This document shows, piece after piece, positions 16,491 through 25,578 of a stretch of 64,000 bases of DNA (position 1 is the first letter of the stretch; the number at the start of each line of letters is the position of its first letter). Under the pieces are notes generated by a model. The model was not told the DNA's origin. It saw only the letters and a list, made by a program, of their open reading frames with translations, and searched no databases. The stretch is from Paenibacillus sp. FJAT-26967. Lineage in GTDB: Bacteria > Bacillota > Bacilli > Paenibacillales > NBRC-103111. The position numbers and the translations under genes were made by a program. The stretch is taken from the NCBI RefSeq assembly GCF_001541095.1, contig NZ_LMXH01000001.1:241155-305154 (forward strand), written 5' to 3'.

Positions 16491-17018
16491 GTGAATGCGA
16501 CACTGGTGCTGCATATGCTGGAGAAACGCGGCGTTAAGGCTGATGATATTGCCGGAATCGTATACCAGCTGCAAAAGCCTTATAACGATGCCTTAACCCT
16601 GGAGACATGTCTGGAGAGCGTCATGACGGTGCTGACTAAGCGTGAAGTGCAGTACACCCTGCTTACCGGCATCGCACTGGATGAGCTGGCAGAGCGCAGA
16701 CTGCTCCCTGAGCCGCTTCAGAGCATTCTGGACGCTGACGAGCCGCTGTACGGAGTGGATGAAACGATGGCGCTTGGAATTGTTCATGTGTACGGAATGA
16801 TCGGTCTTACCAGCTTCGGTTATCTGGATAAGCAGAAGTCCGGCATTATCCGTACATTGAATGATCATCCGCAGCAAATCCATGTTTTCCTCGACGATCT
16901 GATTGCGGCTCTGGCGGCGGCGGCTTCCGCGAGAATCGCCCATCAGAACCAGCCGGCATCCTGCTATCCCGGAGAAGGGGTGGAAGATGGACCCGGTGGA
17001 GCCGTCCTCGGATTATAG
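16491..17018 (+). CDS. pgpA: Phosphatidylglycerophosphatase A family protein
   Basis: A 175-residue protein of the PgpA/YutG family: KPYNDALTLETCLESV, ILTGIALDELAE-type LTGIALDELAERRLLP, EPLYGVDETMALGIVHVYG and FLDDLIAALAAAASARIAH. The family dephosphorylates phosphatidylglycerophosphate to phosphatidylglycerol, although the soluble Bacillus-type members are not all tested. The start is GTG 16491 with GGAGG eight bases upstream. The last 20 residues (Pro/Gly-rich) are not conserved. About 100 bases separate it from dnaE. Confidence 0.85.
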   Translation: MNATLVLHMLEKRGVKADDIAGIVYQLQKPYNDALTLETCLESVMTVLTKREVQYTLLTGIALDELAERRLLPEPLQSILDADEPLYGVDETMALGIVHVYGMIGLTSFGYLDKQKSGIIRTLNDHPQQIHVFLDDLIAALAAAASARIAHQNQPASCYPGEGVEDGPGGAVLGL

Positions 17019-17140
17019 CGTATTTTGTCGCTGCGCTGCTATTAAGAAGCGGTGCCCAAGCAAGTTGATTATACCCCGGTACGTATAGTTTTTCTTTTAG
17101 TGCAGGAGAGAGGTTATATAAAGGTTTGAAACCAACCGGG

Positions 17141-17243
17141 CTATACGAGAGTATATAGCAGAGTAGAATCCTTCTGCATTCTTGAGGTGCTCAAGAAATC
17201 CGGAGACTTCGGCACAGCCTTCGGGTGTGAGGAGTCTCTTTTT
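17141..17243 (+). other. Hairpin-rich leader/RNA candidate with terminator
   Basis: In the 458-base gap before the next gene, three consecutive stem-loops (CTATAC/GTATAG type at 17141-17158; GCAGA/TCTGC at 17158-17177; CTTGAG-GTG-CTCAAG at 17181-17195) are followed by an intrinsic terminator (GAGACT 17203-17208 with AGTCTC 17233-17238, then TTTTT). A second hairpin with arms ACAACC/GGTTGT follows near 17322-17356. This could be a small RNA or an attenuated leader of the accD operon; I recognise no known riboswitch or T-box core. The rest of the gap shows no ORF. Confidence 0.45.
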
Positions 17244-17476
17244 GCCGGATAAGATTGTGGGTTATGTCGTCCCTGCATGGCAGTTGGCTGCGCTGAACCC
17301 GTTCTCAAGCCCGATGAAGTAAACAACCCTTCCTTGCGGTAAAAAGAAAGGTTGTGTTATCATTATTCCATTGTATAGACTTGTGAGAACGGAAAGTCGT
17401 TTTAAGCGCGCTGCAGCGCCATCGATTGGTGGGCATTCATTTATAACCCGGGCAATCTTGAGGAGGTATATATTTC

Positions 17477-17665
17477 GTGTGGACCGTGATTTATATCGCC
17501 CCCACTCCCAAAATCGCGGAGCGTATTCAACAAAGCTTGTCGGAGGAGGGTTTTCTGGTCCAAATCCGGGCGATCAACATGACCAAAAACCAGTTTGAAA
17601 TCGTGGTTCCTGAGGGTGAAGTGGAAGAGGTACAGGAAGTGCTCAACACCATTTTACATCGCTGA
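17477..17665 (+). CDS. Small conserved-looking protein upstream of accD, 62 aa
   Basis: A 62-residue protein starting at GTG 17477 with a full AGGAGGT nine bases before. The pattern of beta-alpha-beta-like segments (WTVIYIAPTPKIAERIQQ, EEGFLVQIRAI, QFEIVVPEGEVEEVQEVLN) suggests a small ferredoxin-like fold of the sort that carries signalling or regulatory roles (DUF2007-like), but I cannot assign a family. It lies 85 bases upstream of accD on the same strand and may be co-transcribed with the acetyl-CoA carboxylase genes. Confidence 0.75.
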   Translation: MWTVIYIAPTPKIAERIQQSLSEEGFLVQIRAINMTKNQFEIVVPEGEVEEVQEVLNTILHR

Positions 17666-17750
17666 CCGCAGCGGCTGCAGGGGCGTTATTGAACAGACGC
17701 CTGCATGATGAATAGCTGGAGCGGATATTGTAAGCCAAAGAGGTGCGAAT

Positions 17751-18617
17751 GTGTTAAAGGATCTTTTTCAAAAACGCAAATATGCAACCATCCCTTCTGA
17801 AAAAACGAAACGGGAAATACCCGAAGGGCTGATGAATAAATGTCCGCGCTGCGGAACGATTCAGTACAGCAAAGAGCTTGAGAAGAATTTAAAAGTATGT
17901 ACATCATGCAATTATCATTACAAACTAAATGCGCTTGAACGCGTTGCGATGACTCTCGACGAGGGCCGTCTGTTCGAGTACGACGACAACATGGTTTCGG
18001 AGGACCCCCTTCAATTTCCGGATTATGAAGCCAAACTGAGCAAGGCAAAGGATAAATCCGGTCTGAAAGATGCGATTGTGACCGGGGAAGGAACCATTGG
18101 AGGCTATCCGGTCGTATTCGGAGCGATGAGCTTTGATTTTATGGGCGGTTCTTTGGGTTCTGTCGTCGGGGAGAAATTAACGCGCGCTATTGAAAACGCT
18201 ATACAGAAAAACTACCCGTTAGTGTTGTTCTCGACTTCGGGCGGGGCCCGTATGCAGGAAAGTATTCTGAGCCTCATGCAAATGGCCAAAACGAGTGCAG
18301 CTATCTCCCGTCTGGATGAAGCGGGCGGTCTGTTTATCTCGGTCATTACGGACCCGACATTCGGTGGTGTATCGGCCAGTTTTGCCATGCTTGGAGATAT
18401 TATTATAGCGGAGCCTGCGACCTCTTTCGGTTTTACAGGACGCCGTGTTATTGAACAGACAATTAAGCAGAAACTGCCTGATAATTTCCAGACTGCGGAA
18501 TTCAATCTCCAGCATGGGCAGCTCGATAAGGTCGTAGCCCGTAAGGACCTTCGTGCTACACTGACCAAGCTGCTTGATCTGCATGCAGGAAAGGGGGATG
18601 CGAATTATGGCGAGTGA
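17751..18617 (+). CDS. accD: Acetyl-CoA carboxylase carboxyltransferase subunit beta
   Basis: A 288-residue AccD. An N-terminal zinc ribbon (CPRCG and CTSC, four Cys) is followed by the crotonase-like carboxyltransferase domain ([41 protein letters not shown]). With AccA it transfers CO2 from carboxy-biotin on AccB to acetyl-CoA, the committed step of fatty-acid synthesis. The start is GTG 17751 with AGAGGTG before it. The reading frame overlaps accA by 11 bases. Confidence 0.95.
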   Translation: MLKDLFQKRKYATIPSEKTKREIPEGLMNKCPRCGTIQYSKELEKNLKVCTSCNYHYKLNALERVAMTLDEGRLFEYDDNMVSEDPLQFPDYEAKLSKAKDKSGLKDAIVTGEGTIGGYPVVFGAMSFDFMGGSLGSVVGEKLTRAIENAIQKNYPLVLFSTSGGARMQESILSLMQMAKTSAAISRLDEAGGLFISVITDPTFGGVSASFAMLGDIIIAEPATSFGFTGRRVIEQTIKQKLPDNFQTAEFNLQHGQLDKVVARKDLRATLTKLLDLHAGKGDANYGE

Positions 18618-19581
18618 AATGTCATTTGAGCAGCCGTTAGTAGAACTGCGCAGCAAAATTGATGAGCTTAAGAAATTCGGAGAAGATAAGAACATCGATT
18701 TCACAGAAGAAATCAAGCGGCTGGAGGAACGTTACAAGCAGCTCGAAGAAGAGCTGTATACGACGATATCCGCCTCGGAGAAGATGCAGCTGGCCAGACA
18801 TACTCAGCGTCCGACTACAATCGATTACATACAAACGATTTTTACTGATTTTGTCGAGCTTCACGGAGACCGTTTGTACGGGGATGATCTGGCTATTGTT
18901 GGCGGTGTTGCCAAGCTGGACGGGCTGGCTGTTACAGTAGTCGGGCATCAGAAGGGTAAGGATACGAAGGACAATATTGCCCGTAATTTCGGATGTCCTC
19001 ACCCCGAAGGTTTTCGTAAAGCACTTCGTCTTATGCGTCAGGCGGACAAGTTTCGCCGGCCTATCATTACGTTTATCGATACCAAGGGGGCTTATCCGGG
19101 TAATGCTGCGGAAGAGCGCGGCCAGGGTGAAGCTATAGCCCGGAATCTGCTCGCTATGGCCGGCTTTCGCGTGCCTATCGTCTGCATCGTGATCGGTGAA
19201 GGCGGAAGCGGCGGAGCATTGGCACTGGGGCTGGGCAACCGGGTTCTGATGCTTGAGAATGCGATTTATTCGGTCATCAGTCCTGAAGGGGCTGCAGCGA
19301 TCCTGTACAATGATGCATCCAAATCACTGCAAGCGGCAGAAGCTATGAAGATTACAGCCAAACAAATTGCGGAGCTGGGTGTTATCGATGGAATTGTTCC
19401 TGAACCTCAGGGAGGCGCCCATCGTGATTTGGAGCTCCAGTCCACACATATAAAGGCGGCGATTCTGGAGCACCTGCAGCAGCTGTTAGCCATGTCCGCA
19501 GAAGAATTAAAAGACGAAAGATACGAGAAATTCAGACAAATCGGCAGATATACATTCACTCAGGAGGGTAATCATGCGTAA
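18607..19581 (+). CDS. accA: Acetyl-CoA carboxylase carboxyltransferase subunit alpha
   Basis: A 324-residue AccA with coiled N-terminal region ([13 protein letters not shown]), [46 protein letters not shown] and [12 protein letters not shown]. It pairs with AccD in the carboxyltransferase complex. The start is ATG 18607 behind AAAGGGGG; an in-frame ATG at 18574 lies inside accD without a ribosome binding site. Its stop overlaps the pyk start by 8 bases, so accD-accA-pyk form a tightly coupled operon. Confidence 0.95.
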   Translation: MASEMSFEQPLVELRSKIDELKKFGEDKNIDFTEEIKRLEERYKQLEEELYTTISASEKMQLARHTQRPTTIDYIQTIFTDFVELHGDRLYGDDLAIVGGVAKLDGLAVTVVGHQKGKDTKDNIARNFGCPHPEGFRKALRLMRQADKFRRPIITFIDTKGAYPGNAAEERGQGEAIARNLLAMAGFRVPIVCIVIGEGGSGGALALGLGNRVLMLENAIYSVISPEGAAAILYNDASKSLQAAEAMKITAKQIAELGVIDGIVPEPQGGAHRDLELQSTHIKAAILEHLQQLLAMSAEELKDERYEKFRQIGRYTFTQEGNHA

Positions 19582-21334
19582 GACAAAAATTGTATGTACC
19601 ATAGGACCGGCAAGCGAATCGAAGGAAAACCTCAAGAAGCTGATCGAAGCGGGAATGAACGTCATGAGACTGAACTTTTCTCATGGTGATTTTGAAGAAC
19701 ACGGCAACCGGATCAAGAATATCCGTGCAGCGTGTGAAGAGCTAGGCGACCGTAATGTTTCTATTCTTCTGGACACCAAAGGACCGGAAATTCGACTGGG
19801 CAAGCTGAAGGAAGAGCCTATCGAGCTGGTCGCGGGCGATACGATTACTCTTACAACCGAAGAAATTCTCGGTGACCGTGAACGCGTGTCCGTAACTTAT
19901 GACGGTCTTGCCAGTGACGTAACTCCAGGCTGCATTATTCTCATTGATGACGGTCTGATCGGCCTTACTGTAGAAGAAGTAAACGGACCGGACATTAAGT
20001 GCCGGATCGTGAACAGCGGCCCTATCAAAAGCAAAAAAGGCGTAAACGTTCCGGGTGTAAGCATTTCCTTGCCGGGCATCACGGAAAAAGACGCTAACGA
20101 TATTATTTTCGGAATCGAGCAAGGTATCGACTTTATTGCGGCTTCTTTTGTTCGTAAAGCCAGCGATGTTCTGGAAATTCGTGAACTGCTGGAGCGTCAT
20201 AACGCTTCTCACATTCAGATTATCTCGAAGATCGAGAACCAGGAAGGCGTAGACAACCTGGACGAAATTCTGGAAGTATCGGATGGTCTGATGGTAGCTC
20301 GTGGAGACCTTGGCGTCGAGATCCCGCCGGAAGATGTGCCGATCGTTCAGAAGCATATGATTAAGAAATGTAATCTTGTCGGCAAACCGGTCATTACCGC
20401 GACGATGATGCTTGACTCCATGCAGCGCAACCCGCGTCCTACCCGCGCTGAGTCAAGTGACGTAGCCAATGCCGTATTTGACGGCTCCGATGCGGTTATG
20501 CTGTCAGGTGAAACAGCGGCCGGTAAATACCCGGTTGAAGCCGTTCTGACGATGGCACGCATTGCAGAGCGCGCAGAGCAGGCCTTGGACTACCGTGAAC
20601 TGTTCGTGCGTCAGGCACAGGCGCTCCAGACTTCCGTAACGGAATCGATTTCGCAATCCGTTACGAATGCTGCGCTTGAGCTGGATTCCAAAGCCATCAT
20701 TACAGCTACAGAGAGCGGTTATACGGCGAGAATGGTTTCCAAGTATCGCCCTAAAGCTCCAATCGTAGCCGTAACCCGCAACCGCCATATCATGCGCCGT
20801 TTGAACCTGGTATGGGGCGTTCAGCCTGTGCTTCTTCATGAGAATGCCCAGACTACGGACGAGCTCTTCGAGCAGGCAGTAGATGCAAGCATCCGTGAAG
20901 GCCATGTTGATCTGGGAGACATCGTCATCATCACTGCTGGCGTGCCGATCGGCAACGCAGGCGCAACGAACCTGATGAAAGTTCATCAGGTTGGCGAGAT
21001 GATTGCCAAAGGTACAGGGATCGGTACTCAGCATGCCCAAGGCATCGTTGTTACAGCTGAAACGGCGGAAGAAGCGGTGAGCAAGATGAAAGACGGCGCC
21101 ATTCTCGTCACCCGTACCACGGACAAGGAATACATGCCGGCAATCGAACGTGCCGCCGGACTTATTACGGAAGTCGGCGGAATTACATCGCACGCTGCGG
21201 TAGTGGCTCTGAGCCTTGGAATCCCGGTTATCGTAGGTGTGGATCGTGCTGTCGAGCTGATCAAAGATGATATCGAAGTTACGATTTATCCGGAAGTTGG
21301 CATTGTTTACTCCGGGCGTGCACGCGTACTTTAA
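19574..21334 (+). CDS. pyk: Pyruvate kinase with C-terminal PEP-utilising-type domain
   Basis: A 586-residue pyruvate kinase of the Bacillus type: barrel domain with [26 protein letters not shown], the active-site [12 protein letters not shown] and [18 protein letters not shown], then the allosteric domain and an extra C-terminal PEP-synthase-like domain ([21 protein letters not shown] near 535-555), which longer bacillar enzymes carry. It makes pyruvate and ATP from PEP and ADP. In B. subtilis pfkA sits between accA and pyk; here pyk starts directly inside the end of accA. Confidence 0.95.
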   Translation: MRKTKIVCTIGPASESKENLKKLIEAGMNVMRLNFSHGDFEEHGNRIKNIRAACEELGDRNVSILLDTKGPEIRLGKLKEEPIELVAGDTITLTTEEILGDRERVSVTYDGLASDVTPGCIILIDDGLIGLTVEEVNGPDIKCRIVNSGPIKSKKGVNVPGVSISLPGITEKDANDIIFGIEQGIDFIAASFVRKASDVLEIRELLERHNASHIQIISKIENQEGVDNLDEILEVSDGLMVARGDLGVEIPPEDVPIVQKHMIKKCNLVGKPVITATMMLDSMQRNPRPTRAESSDVANAVFDGSDAVMLSGETAAGKYPVEAVLTMARIAERAEQALDYRELFVRQAQALQTSVTESISQSVTNAALELDSKAIITATESGYTARMVSKYRPKAPIVAVTRNRHIMRRLNLVWGVQPVLLHENAQTTDELFEQAVDASIREGHVDLGDIVIITAGVPIGNAGATNLMKVHQVGEMIAKGTGIGTQHAQGIVVTAETAEEAVSKMKDGAILVTRTTDKEYMPAIERAAGLITEVGGITSHAAVVALSLGIPVIVGVDRAVELIKDDIEVTIYPEVGIVYSGRARVL

Positions 21335-21385
21335 GTTTTGGGTTTGGAAAGCAGAGCTGGCTCTGCCAGCTTATTCTAAAGAGAG

Positions 21386-21419
21386 GAGTGGATTCGCAGG
21401 TGCGAATTCACTCTTTTTT
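21386..21419 (+). terminator. Terminator of the accD-accA-pyk operon
   Basis: Stem GAGTG-G-ATTCGC with GCGAAT-T-CACTC (21386-21413), loop AGGT, followed by TTTTTT. A smaller perfect hairpin (GCAGAGC/GCTCTGC, 21351-21366) precedes it. Confidence 0.9.
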
Positions 21420-21487
21420 GCAGAGAAGGATCGCTCTGGCAGCAGTGGCACAACATAAGGTGAATACAGCACATGGAGGTTGTTTGT

Positions 21488-21919
21488 ATGAAGGAGAACG
21501 AAGCGGCTACCGGGCAGGATTGGTTTACGCAAACACTCAGGGTCCGGTACCAGGAAACCGATCAAATGGGCGTGGTTTACCATGCGAACTATTTGACCTG
21601 GCTTGAAATTGCAAGGACGGAGTACATCCGGAGTAAAGGTTTTACATACAAAACAATTGAGGATCTGGGTCTGATGCTTCCTGTTGTCGGGGCAGAGCTC
21701 AAGTACATCAGTCCGGCCCGGTATGACGATGAAATTACCCTTGCTGCGCGTATTGTGGAGCAAAGTCCGGTAAAACTTGAATTCGGCTATGAGGTCCGCC
21801 GGCAGGAGCAGCTGCTTGTTACCGGGACAACCCGTCACGTTTGGGTGAATCTTTCTTGGAAGCCTGTACGTATAAATAGAGAAGCACCGGATTTATATCG
21901 ATGGCTGCAAGGAGGTTGA
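21488..21919 (+). CDS. Hotdog-fold acyl-CoA thioesterase, YbgC/4-hydroxybenzoyl-CoA type
   Basis: A 143-residue single hotdog domain with the YbgC-type active-site segment RYQETDQMGVVYHANYL (catalytic Asp) and WLEIARTEYIRSKG. Members hydrolyse short- or medium-chain or aromatic acyl-CoA; the substrate here is not predictable. The start is placed at ATG 21488, seven bases after GGAGGTT; an upstream in-frame ATG at 21473 overlaps that site. Its TGA lies inside the region just after the fxsA ribosome binding site, so the two genes are likely co-expressed. Confidence 0.85.
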   Translation: MKENEAATGQDWFTQTLRVRYQETDQMGVVYHANYLTWLEIARTEYIRSKGFTYKTIEDLGLMLPVVGAELKYISPARYDDEITLAARIVEQSPVKLEFGYEVRRQEQLLVTGTTRHVWVNLSWKPVRINREAPDLYRWLQGG

Positions 21920-21925
21920 TGACCG

Positions 21926-22321
21926 TTGTTGCGTAAGGTACTCGCTGTAATACTTCTGGTTCCTGTTCTTGAGATTGCACTGCTTATTGGTATGGTGAGT
22001 CTCGCCGGGGGCTGGTTTACATTCACATGGATTCTTGTGACCGCTCTAATCGGAGCTTTATTGGTCAAAAGAGAAGCCCGCAGAATAAGCTCTTATAGAA
22101 AAAGCCAAGTGACGGTGATTCAGAATCCGGCGGATTCGATCATCGACAGCTTAAGCTTTTTCATTGGGGGTCTGCTGCTGATTATTCCCGGATTTATCAC
22201 GGATCTGATCGGAATTCTGCTCATTCTTCCGTTTACCCGCCCTCTCTTTAAAGTGGGGATGGTATATCTGCTGCAGAAACTGATGCGCGGCGGTAATTTT
22301 ATGTTTATCAACCGGCGCTAA
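21926..22321 (+). CDS. fxsA: FxsA-family membrane protein
   Basis: A 131-residue membrane protein of the FxsA/YtzA family with hydrophobic segments at about 5-20, 24-44 and 70-100 and the family motif IIPGFITDLIGILLILPFTR. E. coli FxsA overproduction affects phage F exclusion; its normal role is unknown. The start is TTG 21926, with AGGAGGT about eight bases before. It is the last gene before a bidirectional terminator. Confidence 0.88.
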   Translation: MLRKVLAVILLVPVLEIALLIGMVSLAGGWFTFTWILVTALIGALLVKREARRISSYRKSQVTVIQNPADSIIDSLSFFIGGLLLIIPGFITDLIGILLILPFTRPLFKVGMVYLLQKLMRGGNFMFINRR

Positions 22322-22362
22322 TGACTTAACAGACGCAAGAACTTATCGTTATATGCCAAAAG

Positions 22363-22408
22363 AAAAGGCCCGTCAGCGAACTTCTGCGTTCGCTTCGGAG
22401 CCTTTTTT
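22363..22408. terminator. Bidirectional terminator between fxsA and ytvI
   Basis: AAAAGGC (22363-22369) and GCCTTTTTT (22400-22408) enclose an inner stem GCGAA/TTCGC. It serves the plus strand after fxsA and lies within the last codons and stop of ytvI on the minus strand. Confidence 0.8.
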
Positions 22409-23506
22409 GATGTAAGTGACAATGTCATGAAAAACATGGGCACGGTAGATGGCAGTGAGAACGACCATAAGTACGGGGCCGAGAATAAGGCCGATAAAGC
22501 CGAAGAGCTTTAGTCCCACGAACAGGGCGATCAGGGCGGCCAGCGGATCCAGACCGACACTGGAAGCCAGTACTTTGGGCTCCATAATCTGCCTTACGAT
22601 GACGATCAAGCCGTACAGGACGGATAAGCCTATCCCCAGGTAGACATTGCCAGAGAAGAAGGCGTAAATGATCCAGGGGACCATGACCGCTCCCGTACCG
22701 AGGTAAGGCATCAGATCACACAGCCCGATCAGCAGGCCGATCGTAATGGCGTAGTCAACCCGCAGAATCAGCAGTCCAATAATAACCGCTAAGGCGGTCA
22801 AAGAAACAAGGATGAGCTGAGCTTTGAGAAAGCCGAATAGAGCTTTGTGCAGGTCGCCGCTGATTAAGCGCACGGCTTTGCGAGCCGTTTCAGGGATAAT
22901 TGCGGTATAACGCATTACAATCAAGTACCAGTCTTTGCTGATAAAAAAGGTCGCAAGCAGGACGATAATGGCCACGGTTGCAATGTTAGGCAGGGATTGA
23001 ACGATGCTGATCAGGGCGTTGACGATGGCCTTCACAGCATTGGAGCTGAAGTCTGCAACAGTCCCGGTCACTGAACTCAAATTGGTGCTCAGGTCAAGAT
23101 TGTTGCTTTTCATAAAACTATTCAGTTGGCCTATAACCCCCTGAAACCAGGAGGAGTTCCAGAAGCTCGCCGCTTTATCTCCCCATGTATTGATGTTGTT
23201 CTGCAAATTAACGGCAAGAGCACCGAGTTCTACGATGACTTTAGTAACCAGCAGAGTCACTGCAGTGACGGTCAGTGCAATGAGAATCAAAATGACCGTG
23301 GTGACGGATAACCAGCGCGGGAATTTGGCTCGTCGCTGCAGCAGATTGATGACAGGGTTAAGCAGATAAGCAAGCAGCCATCCGAGTATAAACGGATATA
23401 CGAGCGGTGTTACGTAACGTGCTGCCCACCAGCCGAAGTAGAGCAGCGCTGCCACCAGTGCTCCGCGGAAAATTTGATGCAGCAGATAGGGATTGAATAC
23501 TCTCAT
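22373..23506 (-). CDS. ytvI: YtvI, AI-2E/PerM-family sporulation membrane protein
   Basis: A 377-residue polytopic membrane protein of the PerM/AI-2E-transporter superfamily: N-terminal helices (about 12-90), a central soluble loop (100-170), then several helices including GLLIGLCDLMPYLGTGAVMVPW and QIMEPKVLASSVGLDPLAAL, the signature of this family. Bacillus YtvI is linked to sporulation. The minus-strand upstream region has GTCATCT and TACAGAAT about 15 bases apart, a possible but imperfect SigmaE promoter. A 95-codon ORF crossing its start in another frame is a shadow. Confidence 0.88.
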   Translation of the reverse strand: MRVFNPYLLHQIFRGALVAALLYFGWWAARYVTPLVYPFILGWLLAYLLNPVINLLQRRAKFPRWLSVTTVILILIALTVTAVTLLVTKVIVELGALAVNLQNNINTWGDKAASFWNSSWFQGVIGQLNSFMKSNNLDLSTNLSSVTGTVADFSSNAVKAIVNALISIVQSLPNIATVAIIVLLATFFISKDWYLIVMRYTAIIPETARKAVRLISGDLHKALFGFLKAQLILVSLTALAVIIGLLILRVDYAITIGLLIGLCDLMPYLGTGAVMVPWIIYAFFSGNVYLGIGLSVLYGLIVIVRQIMEPKVLASSVGLDPLAALIALFVGLKLFGFIGLILGPVLMVVLTAIYRAHVFHDIVTYIKKGSEANAEVR

Positions 23507-23788
23507 TTGGCTTCCTCTTTCTTATGCGGATGAGATTCTGTACAATCGCAGCGATAGTCAGATGACTCATTGAATTTGTATCGACGTTCAGGAGAGCATG
23601 CTCCTGTATGCAAGCAGGAATCTGCAGGAAGGAAAGAATCTGCATTCTTTCATTATATGTAGATAGGGCCGCTTACTAAACATACCCTCAAAGCGGCTCT
23701 TGTGAATCTCGTCGGCTGACGGTTTTTGTGTCGGCGAAGTAGAGGCAGCGGGCAGCTCTAAGGCTTATCGGCAAAATTGAACCGCAAA

Positions 23789-25315
23789 TCAGGAGTAGGA
23801 ACTTTGTATGACAGCCTTATAAGGCCAGTATTTGGCGAACTCGGCCGCCGCTTCCTCTATATGAATGAGCTCGGAAGGATCCTGTTCTCTCAGGCTCAGG
23901 TTTAACTGAAGACAGGACCCTGTGATCCAGGCTTTCAGTCCGGTTATGTTGCCTGTCTCTCCGTAGTCAAATGAAGAGGCAAGGCGAAGCAGAGAACCCA
24001 ATTTCACGGCGCATTCTACATCTGACTGGTGCAGAAGTTTCTCGAACCGCAGAGCCTGCTGGCGGGTACGTTTCGAGTTCTTGAATGTGGCGATCATGGC
24101 GCATAGGATCGTCTCTCTATGGCTCAAGCCGTCAATGCGCGACTCCGTAATCATGTGGAAGGTATGCCGCGCATGCTGGTAGCTGCTGATGGCAAAGCCG
24201 ATCCGCTGCATAAGGGCGGATGCCTCCAGAAGCGAGCGGTGACGAGGCTGGAGCAGAGGCGAGGCGGGCGCCACCGCATCGAACAGGATGGCGGCATGGG
24301 CCGCGGCTCTGCGCACATAATCGTGAGGCTGCGGGGTGTACAGGTTCATCATATTCTCTATGCTGAAGCGGAGTACGTCTTCGATCGGCAGGCGGTCTCC
24401 CATAGCCGCTTCGAAGAAGAGGCCGTCCCTGAGGCCTGCACTGCTGACTATCAGTCTGGATGCGTCCAGACGCTGGTATATGGCCTGCAGCAGGACGACG
24501 CCGGTAACAATAATGTCCGCGCGGCCTTTGGACATGCCGTTGAGCTTCTTGCGCTTCTCGATGGGAAGCGCAGGGAGGAGATCTGCGTACTCTCTGAGAT
24601 CTTCCGCCTGCAGCTCGAAATTGTGCATAACCGGAAGAGGATAATCCGTACGCTTCTGTATCAGCTTGGCCAGCGCACGGCCGGCGCCGCCCAGGCAGAC
24701 CAGCGGCAGAGCGCGTGCGCTGCCGATCCATGGATGCCGGTCTATAGCCTGCCCGAGAAGCAGCCGCAGATCGCGGATACGCTCCTGCCGGACGATTCCG
24801 CCCGGCGTGTATTCCCGGGCGGCCGTGACTGCGCCGAACGGGAAGGATACGCTGTTTACCCGCTTGCGGCCGAGAAACAGCGTAATCTCTGTGCTTCCGC
24901 CGCCGATATCTACGATAAATCCATCGGAAATATCGAGGGTGTTTACGACCCCGAGGAATCCGAGCCGCGCTTCTTCTTGTCCGGGAAGCACCTCGATGAG
25001 GATGCCCGATCGTTCCGTAAGCTCCCGGGCAATGTCTGCCGAATTAACCGCATTGCGGATGGCAGCGGTCGCGGCAGCTTTCACGTGATCGGTTTCATAG
25101 ACATCACAGATCCGCAGGAATCTGCGGAGCAGGGGAACGACAGAGAGGATTCCGTCTTCAGTCATGGCCCCGTCTGCACCAATGCGTTCGGCAAGACGCG
25201 CTGTTTCTTTGGTCTCGTGAAGAATGCGATAGGCGCCCGAAGGTGTAAGCTCATAAATGACAAGCCGCACTGAGTTGGAGCCTATATCGATAATGCCGTA
25301 GCGAATGTTTTTCAT
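23789..25315 (-). CDS. Ppx/GppA-family phosphatase with HD-type C-terminal domain
   Basis: A 508-residue exopolyphosphatase/guanosine pentaphosphatase. The N-terminal actin-like ASKHA fold shows GIIDIGSNSVRLVIYE, TAAIRNAVN, VDIGGGSTEITLF (catalytic region) and SFPFGAV; the C-terminal part (about 310-500) has the helical HD-like fold of long Ppx proteins. It would hydrolyse polyphosphate or pppGpp, linking phosphate stores with the stringent response. It lies between ytvI and divergent citZ; a 280-base gap with no recognisable gene separates it from ytvI. Note phoR/phoP about 8 kb away. Confidence 0.9.
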   Translation of the reverse strand: MKNIRYGIIDIGSNSVRLVIYELTPSGAYRILHETKETARLAERIGADGAMTEDGILSVVPLLRRFLRICDVYETDHVKAAATAAIRNAVNSADIARELTERSGILIEVLPGQEEARLGFLGVVNTLDISDGFIVDIGGGSTEITLFLGRKRVNSVSFPFGAVTAAREYTPGGIVRQERIRDLRLLLGQAIDRHPWIGSARALPLVCLGGAGRALAKLIQKRTDYPLPVMHNFELQAEDLREYADLLPALPIEKRKKLNGMSKGRADIIVTGVVLLQAIYQRLDASRLIVSSAGLRDGLFFEAAMGDRLPIEDVLRFSIENMMNLYTPQPHDYVRRAAAHAAILFDAVAPASPLLQPRHRSLLEASALMQRIGFAISSYQHARHTFHMITESRIDGLSHRETILCAMIATFKNSKRTRQQALRFEKLLHQSDVECAVKLGSLLRLASSFDYGETGNITGLKAWITGSCLQLNLSLREQDPSELIHIEEAAAEFAKYWPYKAVIQSSYS

Positions 25316-25469
25316 AAGTTAGTCCCCCGGAGGTTGAGAAAGTTTATCGAATATGTGGTATGATAAAAAATGACGAAATTTTGCACGCTCTAATTGTATC
25401 AATACAGAGCTATGACCACAAACAGAGAGCAAGCGTCCGGATTTTCAAGAAGGTTTATTTATGAGAGTG

Positions 25470-25523
25470 ATAATGAAGTTTTATGGCGCTTTTGTTCACT
25501 TAATGGTCAAAATACTTTATTAT
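25470..25523 (+). promoter_or_regulatory. citZ promoter with CcpC-like box
   Basis: TTCACT (25495-25500), 17 bases, TATTAT (25518-25523) form a fair SigmaA promoter. Just upstream ATAA-N7-TTAT (25470-25484) matches the dyad bound by CcpC, the citrate-responsive LysR repressor of citZ and citB in Bacillus. The site is centred about 53 bases before the predicted transcription start. Confidence 0.45.
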
Positions 25524-25578
25524 TGGAAAGAAGAGTACTGCAGTTTTTGTCAATCCAGTGAAATAAGGAGAGGTTTCC

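Noticed and set aside
23358..23645. 95-codon minus-strand ORF at the ytvI start
   Set aside because: It overlaps the ytvI N-terminus in another frame and is of low-quality composition; ytvI has the family match.
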